From an uncultured Faecalibacterium sp. (GTDB lineage Bacteria > Bacillota > Clostridia > Oscillospirales > Ruminococcaceae): a stretch of DNA of 33,864 bases. The notes under the pieces were generated by a model. It did not search any database and was not told where the DNA came from. It worked only from the letters and a program-made list of their open reading frames with translations. How positions within the stretch are numbered: the first letter of the stretch is position 1; each line of letters starts with the position of its first letter. Below are positions 17,544 to 24,719 of the stretch, piece by piece. Location of the stretch: the NCBI GenBank assembly GCA_934533135.1, contig CAKTBG010000030.1, forward strand, positions 1 to 33,864, written 5' to 3'. The translations under genes and the position numbers were made by a program.

Positions 17544-18362
17544 ATGAAACTGCTGACTTTGAATACCCACAGCCTCATCGAGCCGGACTATGAGGCCAAG
17601 CGGAAGATCTTTGTGGACTTTATCGCCAAGGAGCAGCCGGAGGTGTTCGCCCTGCAGGAGGTGAATCAAACCGCCGCCGCTCCGCTGCTGGGGGAGATCC
17701 CGGCGGGATATACCCCCTGCCCCGGCAATCCGGTGCCGCTGAAAGCAGACAACCACGCCGCAGCCGTGGCGCGGATGCTGGAAGAGCGGGGCGTGCAGTA
17801 TGCTTGGAGCTGGCTCCCGGCCAAGATCGGCTACGACAAATACGATGAGGGTACGGCGGTGTTCAGCCGCGTTCCCATCATCGCCGCCGAAAATCTGCTG
17901 CTGAGCAAAAGCAGCGATTACGGATACTGGAAGACCCGCCGGGTGCTGGGCGTCTGTGCAGGAGACGTCTGGTATTACGCAGTACACATGGGCTGGTGGA
18001 AGGACGAAGAAGAGCCGTTTGCCCATCAGTGGGAAACGCTGTCACAGGCGGCGGGCGCAAAGCAGACGGCCTTTCTGCTGGGGGATTTCAACAGCGAAGC
18101 CGATGTGCGGGGTGAGGGCTACGACCTCATCCTCCGCAGCGGCTGGCAGGATACCTACCGGCTGGCAGAGCAGCGGGATGAGGGGTACACCGTCGTGCAG
18201 GCCATCGACGGCTGGCGGGATGCCCCGGATGCAGCGGCAAAAAAGCGCATCGACCAGATCTGGTGCTCCAAAGCGGTGTCCGTAAAAAGCAGCCGGGTCG
18301 TGTTCAACGGCCTGCGGGAGCCGCAGGTATCCGACCATGCAGGGATTTTGATCGAGTTATAA
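17544..18362 (+). CDS. mapP: Endonuclease/exonuclease/phosphatase-fold enzyme, probable maltose 6'-phosphate phosphatase
   Basis: 272 aa with the metal-dependent EEP fold: KLLTLNTHSL (Asn), VFALQEVNQT (metal Glu), GTAVFSRVPI, YAVHMGWWKDEEE (His), LLGDFNSEAD (Asp/Asn), RIDQIWCS and SDHAGI (Asp-His). It starts 6 bp after the PTS stop and ends 16 bp before malQ, so it is an operon gene although no strong ribosome binding site is visible. In Enterococcus and Lactobacillus an EEP-family protein beside the EIIA-less maltose PTS is MapP, which removes phosphate from maltose 6'-phosphate. The neighbourhood and N-terminal motif fit that role well. The function is inferred from context and family; a nuclease or another sugar-phosphate phosphatase cannot be excluded. 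Confidence 0.72.
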   Translation: MKLLTLNTHSLIEPDYEAKRKIFVDFIAKEQPEVFALQEVNQTAAAPLLGEIPAGYTPCPGNPVPLKADNHAAAVARMLEERGVQYAWSWLPAKIGYDKYDEGTAVFSRVPIIAAENLLLSKSSDYGYWKTRRVLGVCAGDVWYYAVHMGWWKDEEEPFAHQWETLSQAAGAKQTAFLLGDFNSEADVRGEGYDLILRSGWQDTYRLAEQRDEGYTVVQAIDGWRDAPDAAAKKRIDQIWCSKAVSVKSSRVVFNGLREPQVSDHAGILIEL

Positions 18363-18378
18363 AGAGAGGTAAACGAAG

Positions 18379-19881
18379 ATGCAGAGAAGTGCAGGCATTT
18401 TGCTGCCCATCAGCAGTCTGCCGTCCCCTTACGGCATCGGCTGCTTTTCGCAGGAAGCATACGACTTTGTGGACTGGCTCAAGGAGGCGGGGCAGACCTA
18501 CTGGCAGATCCTGCCGCTGGGGGTGACCAGCTACGGCGACAGCCCCTATCAGAGTTTTTCCGCCTTTGCGGGCAACCCATATTTCATCAGTCTGGATGCA
18601 CTGGTGGAGGAAGGGGTGCTGACTGCTGCCGAGTGCAAAAAAGCAAACTTTGGCCGCAAGGCAGATGACATCGACTACAGCCGCCTCTACACCGAGCGCG
18701 GCCGACTGCTGCGGCTGGCGTATTCCCGCAGTGACATCGGCCACAACGAGGCGTTTGCGGCGTTCTGCGAAAAAAACAAGTGGTGGCTGGACGATTTTGC
18801 CCTGTTCATGGCGGTGAAAGGCCGCTTTGAGGGCAAGCCGTGGATCGAGTGGGCCGAGGATATCCGTCTGCGCTGGCAGCCTGCCATGGACTATTACCGC
18901 CGGGAGCTGTACTTTGAAGTGGAGTATTACAAGTATCTCCAGTTCCAGTTCGACCGGCAGTGGCGCAGGCTGAAGGACTACGCCAACAGCAAGGGCGTCC
19001 GGATCATCGGCGACATCCCCATCTATGTGGCACTGGATTCGGCCGACGCATGGGCAAACCCGGGGCTGTTCCAGCTGGACAAGGACAACCTGCCTACGGC
19101 GGTGGCGGGCGTTCCCCCGGATGGATTTTCGCCCACCGGCCAGCTGTGGGGCAACCCGCTCTACCGCTGGGAGGCACACCGCGCGACCGGCTATCAGTGG
19201 TGGATCACCCGCCTGTGGTACTGCTTTGAGCTGTACGATGTGGTGCGCATCGACCACTTCCGTGGCTTCGACGAGTATTTCTCCATCCCCTACGGCAGCG
19301 AGACCGCCGCACCGGGGCACTGGGAGAAAGGCCCCGGCATCGAGCTGTTCCGCGCCGTGGAGCAGGCACTGGGCAAGCGGGAGATCATTGCAGAGGATCT
19401 GGGCTACATGAGCGACACCGTGCGCCAGCTGGTGCAGGACAGCGGTTTCCCCGGCATGAAGGTGCTGGAATTTGCGTTCGATTCCCGGGATACCGGCAGT
19501 GCCAGCGACTACCTGCCCCACAATTACCCGGTCAACAGCGTGGCCTATACCGGCACCCACGACAATGAAACGCTGGTATCGTGGTATCAGACCATCACCG
19601 CTGCCGAGCGTGCGCTGGTGCGGGATTATCTGTATGACTATGCCACCCCGGAGGAGCAGCTCTATAAAAGCATGATCGCACTGATCCTGCGCAGCGCAGC
19701 CGCCACCTGCATCATCCCCCTGCAGGACTGGCTGGGGCTGGACAACGCTGCCCGCATCAATCAGCCCTCCACCGTGGGGCAAAACTGGCGGTGGCGGCTG
19801 AAGAAGACCCAGCTGACCAAGAAGCTCCAGAAAGAGATCTGCCAGCTGACCACCCGCTATGGGCGGAAGAACTGGGCGTGA
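18379..19881 (+). CDS. malQ: 4-alpha-glucanotransferase (amylomaltase, GH77)
   Basis: 500 aa, typical size for bacterial amylomaltases. It transfers glucan chains between maltose and malto-oligosaccharides and releases glucose. Motifs include AGILLPISSLPSPYGIGCFS, WQILPLGVTSYGDSPYQSFS with SAFAGNPYFISLD, VRIDHFRGFDEYF with the nucleophile D292, IIAEDLG with the acid/base E339, and YTGTHDNET with D395. GAGAGG lies about 10 bp before the ATG at 18379. Last gene of the PTS operon; it can convert the maltose produced by MapP into longer dextrins that GlgP (11191-13452) can phosphorolyse. No clear terminator was found in the following 100 bp. Confidence 0.95.
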   Translation: MQRSAGILLPISSLPSPYGIGCFSQEAYDFVDWLKEAGQTYWQILPLGVTSYGDSPYQSFSAFAGNPYFISLDALVEEGVLTAAECKKANFGRKADDIDYSRLYTERGRLLRLAYSRSDIGHNEAFAAFCEKNKWWLDDFALFMAVKGRFEGKPWIEWAEDIRLRWQPAMDYYRRELYFEVEYYKYLQFQFDRQWRRLKDYANSKGVRIIGDIPIYVALDSADAWANPGLFQLDKDNLPTAVAGVPPDGFSPTGQLWGNPLYRWEAHRATGYQWWITRLWYCFELYDVVRIDHFRGFDEYFSIPYGSETAAPGHWEKGPGIELFRAVEQALGKREIIAEDLGYMSDTVRQLVQDSGFPGMKVLEFAFDSRDTGSASDYLPHNYPVNSVAYTGTHDNETLVSWYQTITAAERALVRDYLYDYATPEEQLYKSMIALILRSAAATCIIPLQDWLGLDNAARINQPSTVGQNWRWRLKKTQLTKKLQKEICQLTTRYGRKNWA

Positions 19882-20009
19882 CCGCTTCGGGGGATAGGGC
19901 AGAGGTTCCCCGGCAGCCAAACGGCAGGCCGATCCCGGCAAACTGCTGCAAAACAGGAGGGTGAAAGTATAACTTTTGTCCAAATAGGGGTAAAAAAGCC
20001 GTAAACCGC

Positions 20010-20038
20010 TTGCGGAATGTGAAAAAAATGTGTATACT
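20010..20038 (+). promoter_or_regulatory. Promoter of the 5'-nucleotidase gene
   Basis: TTGCGG (20010-20015), a 17-bp A-rich spacer and TATACT (20033-20038), 61 bp before the start. The rest of the 218-bp spacer after malQ (19882-20099) holds a GC-rich inverted repeat (around 19890-19920) without a T run and no gene. Confidence 0.65.
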
Positions 20039-20099
20039 GAGCCTAGGTTCAAGCGAAAAACCGACGCAAACCATCGGACGAAAGAGAAGAGGTATTCAC

Positions 20100-21956
20100 A
20101 TGAGAAATCTGTTCCGCAAACTGATCTCCGGCGTTGCTGCGGCTGCGCTGGCGATCAGCATCTTCCCGGCTGCGGCTTTTGCTGCGGGGAACGACCAGCA
20201 GACGCACATCACCATTCTCGGCACCTCGGATATGCACGGCAATCCGTGGGGCTACAGCTACGAGGACGACAAGGAGACCGCCAACAACGGCATGGCGCGC
20301 CTGTACACCTACATCCAGCAGGTGCGGGCCGAGCAGCCCAATGTAGTGCTGGTGGATGCCGGTGACGACATTCAGGGCACGATCATGACCGACGACATCG
20401 CCAACAAGCGGCCGGATGAGGCGCATCCGGTGATCGCCGCCATGAACCAGATGGGCTACGATGCCATGACTCTTGGCAACCATGAGTTCAACTGGGGCAT
20501 CCCGACCATGAAGACCATCCTCAGCCAGGCCAACTTCCCCGTGCTGGCAGCCAACGTCAAGGACGCCAGCGGCAATTTCGTGACCGGCGCAGGCTGGACC
20601 ATCACCGAGCGGGACGGCGTGAAGATCGCCATCATCGGCGTGGTCACCCCCGATGTGCCCATCTGGGACGGCGGCAAGGCCGAGATCGAGGACTGCACCT
20701 ATGAGGCCGCCAGCACCGCAGTCAAGGAAGCGATCCAGGCCATCAACGGGCAGGCCGACGTGATCGTGGTCTCCGCCCACATGGGCCTCTACGCCGAGTT
20801 TGACGAGGAGGGCGGCTCCGACTCCGCCCAGAAGATCCTCGACGACAACCCGGAAGTGGACGTCCTGCAGGTGGCGCACAACCATGTGGTCGTCAAGCAG
20901 AAAGAGGGCAATGTGGTCATCGGCGGCGTGCGCAACAGCGGCCGTGACATCGCCCGTTTCGATCTGACGCTGGACGCCGACAAGAACATCGTGGACTCCT
21001 CGGTGGAGATCGTGGATATGACCGGCGTGACCCCCAGCGAGGAGCTGCGCGCCAACCCCGTGGTGGCAAAAGCCCATCAGGAGACCCGCGACTTCATCAA
21101 GGGCGGCACCGGTGCCGACGGTGAAAAGGGCAGTGCCCTTGGCTCTACCACCGCAAAGTTCCAGCCCGTTAACGAGATCGCCGGCCTGCCCGAGGGCAAG
21201 CTGCGGGATACGGCCGTCATGGATCTCATCAACAAGGTGCAGCTGGAAAACTCCGGTGCGGACGTCTCCGCAGCGGCTCTCTTCAAGGACACCAGCGACC
21301 TGCCCAAGGGCGAGATCAACTACGGCAACATCTTCGATATCTACAAGTTTGACAACACCCTGTACCGTGTCCGCGTGACCGGTGCCGAGCTGAAAGCCTA
21401 CATGGAGTGGTCCGCCGAGTGCTACAACCAGTGGGTGCCCGGCGACATCAACATCTCCTTTGACCCCGAATATCCCGGCTACCTCTACGATATGTTTGCC
21501 GGTGTGGACTATGAGATCGACCTGAGCCAGCCCAAGGGTCAGCGCATCAAGAATGTCATGTTCCACGGCGCACCGCTGCAGGACGACCAGACCCTGACGC
21601 TGGCGGTCAACAACTACCGCTACTCGTCTGCCCTGAAGAGCCAGGGCCTCGTGTCCGGCAAGAAGGAGTGGGAGTCCTCCAACTCCATCCGCGATATGAT
21701 CGTGGCCTATTTTGCCGAGCATTCTCCGGTGGCTCCCGAAGTGGACAACAACTGGAAGATCGTGGGCGTGGATCTGCAGGAGACCAACCCCGACCGTGCG
21801 ACCCTGATCGCGCTGGTCAATCAGGGCAAGATCGACGCCCCCTACAGCAAGAGCCTGAACCTGAACGACCCCGCCGTGCAGGAGATCCTGAACGATAAGA
21901 GCAACGCGACCCTCCGCAACTGGAACCGCGTCAAGATGTTCTTCACCGTCAAGTAA
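20100..21956 (+). CDS. Secreted 5'-nucleotidase / 2',3'-cyclic phosphodiesterase
   Basis: 618 aa from the ATG at 20100, preferred because a signal peptide begins there (RNLFRKLISGVAAAALAISI, ending AFA, cleavage near A28). The N-terminal calcineurin-like domain shows HITILGTSDMHGN, VLVDAGDDIQGT, LGNHEFNWG, VVSAHMG and LQVAHNHV; the last replaces the usual GHTH by AHNH but keeps the histidines. The C-terminal 5'-nucleotidase substrate domain begins near residue 380 (MDLINKVQLENSGADVSAAA, INYGNIFDIYKFDNTLYRVR). It probably hydrolyses extracellular nucleotides for nucleoside and phosphate salvage. No cell-wall anchor is seen, so it is likely released or loosely held. It has its own promoter and terminator. 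Confidence 0.92.
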   Translation: MRNLFRKLISGVAAAALAISIFPAAAFAAGNDQQTHITILGTSDMHGNPWGYSYEDDKETANNGMARLYTYIQQVRAEQPNVVLVDAGDDIQGTIMTDDIANKRPDEAHPVIAAMNQMGYDAMTLGNHEFNWGIPTMKTILSQANFPVLAANVKDASGNFVTGAGWTITERDGVKIAIIGVVTPDVPIWDGGKAEIEDCTYEAASTAVKEAIQAINGQADVIVVSAHMGLYAEFDEEGGSDSAQKILDDNPEVDVLQVAHNHVVVKQKEGNVVIGGVRNSGRDIARFDLTLDADKNIVDSSVEIVDMTGVTPSEELRANPVVAKAHQETRDFIKGGTGADGEKGSALGSTTAKFQPVNEIAGLPEGKLRDTAVMDLINKVQLENSGADVSAAALFKDTSDLPKGEINYGNIFDIYKFDNTLYRVRVTGAELKAYMEWSAECYNQWVPGDINISFDPEYPGYLYDMFAGVDYEIDLSQPKGQRIKNVMFHGAPLQDDQTLTLAVNNYRYSSALKSQGLVSGKKEWESSNSIRDMIVAYFAEHSPVAPEVDNNWKIVGVDLQETNPDRATLIALVNQGKIDAPYSKSLNLNDPAVQEILNDKSNATLRNWNRVKMFFTVK

Positions 21957-21999
21957 GCTCCGCAGCCGCCTGCACCGCAGGCGTTCTGCCCCGGAAATC

Positions 22000-22050
22000 A
22001 AGGCCACGGAACCCCGCCGGAAACCGGCAGAGGCTCCGTGGCCTTTTTGT
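22000..22050 (+). terminator. Terminator after the 5'-nucleotidase gene
   Basis: AAGGCCACGGA (22000-22010) pairs with TCCGTGGCCTT (22035-22045), with an inner CCGCCGG/CCGGCAG stem, and is followed by TTTTTG. Confidence 0.88.
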
Positions 22051-22062
22051 TTCCCGGCAGAA

Positions 22063-22090
22063 TTGAAGTCTGGGAAAAGTCTGGTATAAT
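22063..22090 (+). promoter_or_regulatory. Promoter of the LuxR-family regulator
   Basis: TTGAAG (22063-22068), a 16-bp spacer and a perfect TATAAT (22085-22090), right behind the upstream terminator. The leader is about 40 nt, with GGGGAGAAA as the ribosome binding site. Confidence 0.65.
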
Positions 22091-22137
22091 AAAGACAAGA
22101 ATGTCCGGCACAGAGCCGGTGCGGGGAGAAACAGCGT

Positions 22138-24633
22138 ATGCCGAAATACAAAGGAAATCTGAATGCGGTCTACATCTCAGAGCGGCTGCAGGAGTGCCTG
22201 CGCCCCATCGCGGGCTGCGCCCTGACCACCATCGTGGCACCCATGGGGTACGGCAAGACCACGGCGGTGAACTGGTATCTCGAGGAGTGGGCAAAGCACC
22301 GGGAGATGACCGTGATCCGGATCAGCGTCTACTCCGACAACCTTGCCATCTTCTGGAAGAGCGTGCAGGAGGCGTTTGCCCACGGCGGGTACGGTTTTCT
22401 GCGGGAGTACGACTGCCCGGCGGACGCCGCGGAGAGCAGCCTGCTCACCGACGATCTCTGCCATGCCCTCGGCGGCAAAACGCCCTGCTGCATCTTCATC
22501 GACGATTTCCACCTGCTGCGGGATGCACGGGTGGCAAACTTCCTCTGCACATTGGCCAACCGCCTGCCGCCCAACGTCCATCTGGTGGTGGCCGGGCGGG
22601 ATCGGTTCCTCCCGGCGGAGGCCGTGCTCCGGCTGGGCGGCCGCATTTACCAGATCGGGCCGGAGCAGCTTCGGATGAACCACACCGAGCTGGCCGTCTA
22701 CGCGGGGCGGTGCGGGGTGGAGCTGACCGACCGGCAGGTGGGGCAGCTGCTCTACACCAGCGAGGGCTGGTTCTCGGCGGTCTACCTGAGCCTGCGCACC
22801 TTCTCGGAGCGGGGCAGCCTGCCCGACCGGGAATCGGATATCTATGGGATGTTCACCGCCGCCATGATCGACCCGCTGCCGCCGGAAATGCAGGAGTTTC
22901 TGGCCGTGATGGGTCTGGCCGATGAGTTTACGGTGGAGATGGCAAAGACCGTCACCGGGAACGCCGGTGCCGACGCCCTGCTGCGGAGCCTGACCGGGCA
23001 GAACGCCTTTGTGAAGCGTCTGCCGGACAGCCCGAACTACCGGTTCCACCACATGATGAAGGAGTGCGCGGCGCATACCTTTGAGACGCTGCCGCAGGAG
23101 CGGCGGCAGGCCTATCTGGAGCGGTACGGCCGCTGGTACGAGGAGCACGGCCAGTATCTCCACGCCATGACCGCCTACCGGCAGGCCGGGGATCATGACG
23201 CGCTGCTCCGGGTGGTGCAGACCGACGCGGGCATCCTGCTGGCGTCGCTGGATCCGCAGAAGGTGCTGCGCGGTCTTGCGCTCTGCCCGCAGGAGGTGCT
23301 GATGCGGCACCCCTTCGCGCTGCTGGTGCTGATGCGGTGTATGTTCAACTGGCGGCAGATCCCCAAGATGCTGGAGCTGAAAGGGCTGCTGCTGGCCTCG
23401 GTGGAAGCACACCCGGAGTGGTCGGCGGAGGAAAAAGGCGACCTGCTGGGCGAGTGCGACCTGATCCTGAGCTTCTTGATGTACAACGACATCTCGGCCA
23501 TGAGCCGCCTGCACCGGAGTGCCAGCGCACAGATGTCACGGCCGGCCATCAGCATCCGGAACAGCGGCGGCTGGACGTTCGGCTCGCCCTCGGTGCTGAT
23601 GATGTTCCACCGCACCCCCGGCCAGCTGCCGAAAGAACTGGCCGAGATGGACGAGTGTATGCCCCACTACTATAAGATCACCAACGGCCACGGGCAGGGG
23701 GCCGAGACCATCATGCGGGCGGAGGCAGCCCTGCTGCAGGGCGATTTCGCGGATGCGCAGATCGGGCTGGAGCAGGCCCGCGCCCAGATCGAGGGAAACG
23801 GCCAGATCAATATGGCACTCTGCTGTGAGTTTCTGGCACGGCGGCTCTCGCTGTGGACGGCGGTCGAGTTCCGCCAGACGTTGGAAGAACGCCGCGCCGC
23901 CCTGCTGCGGCAGCACAACATCGCGTGGATCAACATCCTCAACGCCATTTGCGCCTATTACTATGCCCTGCGGGGGCAGACGGAGCAGATCCCCGCGGTC
24001 TTTGCAGAGCACCGGCTGGACGAGGTACACATCCTCGCACCGGGGCGGCCGATGATCGAAATGATCGAAAATCAGGTCTTTCTGGCACAGGAGCGGTACG
24101 CCAATGTCATTGGCCGGAGCAGGCCGGGGCTGGCCGTCTGCGAGGGGATGCACTATGGCTTGGTGGCACTCCACCTGCGGATCCAGACGGCGGCGGCCTA
24201 CGAGCAGCTGGGCAAACCCGCCGAAGCCGACGCGCTGCTGGCGCAGGCGTTGCAGGAGGCCGAACCCGACGGCCTGCGGGTGCCCTTTGCCGAAAATTAT
24301 CCCCTGCTCAGCAGTGCGCTGAACCGTGCCCTGCGGGGGGAGCAGGCCGCCTTTGCCCGGCAGGTGATCCGGCTGGGGGAGGTCTGGCTGCGCCGCAACG
24401 CCCCCGAACCGGCTCCGACGCCCCGCATCCTCGCCAACCTGACCGGCCGGGAGGCGCAGATCGTGGAGCTGATGACGCAGCGGCTGAGCAACCGGGAGAT
24501 CGCCGAGCGGCTCTACCTCTCCGAGGGCAGCGTGAAGCAGTACATCAACCAGATCTACTCCAAATTGCAGATCCCCGGCGGCATCCGCAACAAACGCCGC
24601 GCCCTGCTGGAATTGTTGCGTGCGAACCCCTAA
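22138..24633 (+). CDS. MalT-like LuxR-family ATP-dependent transcriptional regulator
   Basis: 831 aa, the STAND/MalT architecture. Residues 34-42 are the Walker A APMGYGKTT, and CCIFIDDFHLL is the Walker B. A winged-helix part with YRFHHMMKECAAHTF follows, then a long helical TPR-like sensor region (about 330-740). The last about 60 residues are a LuxR HTH (LTGREAQIVELMTQRLSNRE, then IAERLYLSEGSVKQYINQIY). Such proteins bind ATP and an inducer, oligomerise and activate promoters. It has its own promoter and is followed by the LRR surface protein gene on the same strand, which is a possible target. The inducer is unknown; maltotriose, the E. coli MalT inducer, is only a guess. Confidence 0.9.
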   Translation: MPKYKGNLNAVYISERLQECLRPIAGCALTTIVAPMGYGKTTAVNWYLEEWAKHREMTVIRISVYSDNLAIFWKSVQEAFAHGGYGFLREYDCPADAAESSLLTDDLCHALGGKTPCCIFIDDFHLLRDARVANFLCTLANRLPPNVHLVVAGRDRFLPAEAVLRLGGRIYQIGPEQLRMNHTELAVYAGRCGVELTDRQVGQLLYTSEGWFSAVYLSLRTFSERGSLPDRESDIYGMFTAAMIDPLPPEMQEFLAVMGLADEFTVEMAKTVTGNAGADALLRSLTGQNAFVKRLPDSPNYRFHHMMKECAAHTFETLPQERRQAYLERYGRWYEEHGQYLHAMTAYRQAGDHDALLRVVQTDAGILLASLDPQKVLRGLALCPQEVLMRHPFALLVLMRCMFNWRQIPKMLELKGLLLASVEAHPEWSAEEKGDLLGECDLILSFLMYNDISAMSRLHRSASAQMSRPAISIRNSGGWTFGSPSVLMMFHRTPGQLPKELAEMDECMPHYYKITNGHGQGAETIMRAEAALLQGDFADAQIGLEQARAQIEGNGQINMALCCEFLARRLSLWTAVEFRQTLEERRAALLRQHNIAWINILNAICAYYYALRGQTEQIPAVFAEHRLDEVHILAPGRPMIEMIENQVFLAQERYANVIGRSRPGLAVCEGMHYGLVALHLRIQTAAAYEQLGKPAEADALLAQALQEAEPDGLRVPFAENYPLLSSALNRALRGEQAAFARQVIRLGEVWLRRNAPEPAPTPRILANLTGREAQIVELMTQRLSNREIAERLYLSEGSVKQYINQIYSKLQIPGGIRNKRRALLELLRANP

Positions 24634-24653
24634 CCTTTGGTTAATATCTTTTT

Positions 24654-24696
24654 AAAAAGGTCTTCTGTATAATAAAAGTACAGGAGACCTTTTTTT
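24654..24696 (+). terminator. Terminator of the LuxR gene with an embedded -10 sequence
   Basis: AAAAAGGTCTTCTGTA (24654-24669) pairs with TACAGGAGACCTTTTT (24679-24694; one mismatch) and ends in seven T residues. The loop side contains TATAAT (24668-24673), so the same hairpin may overlap the promoter of the following gene, although no good -35 is visible 17 bp upstream. Confidence 0.75.
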
Positions 24697-24719
24697 GACG
24701 ATAAAGGAGGCTATGGATT

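Noticed and set aside
15909..18026. Minus-strand open reading of 705 codons opposite the PTS and mapP genes
   Set aside because: Crosses two genes with clear domains; His/Gln/Arg-rich, as expected for the reverse of membrane-protein codons.
19885..19960. GC-rich inverted repeat after malQ as a terminator
   Set aside because: The pairing is imperfect and no T run follows, so the support is too weak.
20049..22151. Minus-strand open reading of 700 codons opposite the 5'-nucleotidase
   Set aside because: No start signal and a Val/His/Gly-rich shadow composition; the plus strand has a signal peptide and metal-binding motifs.
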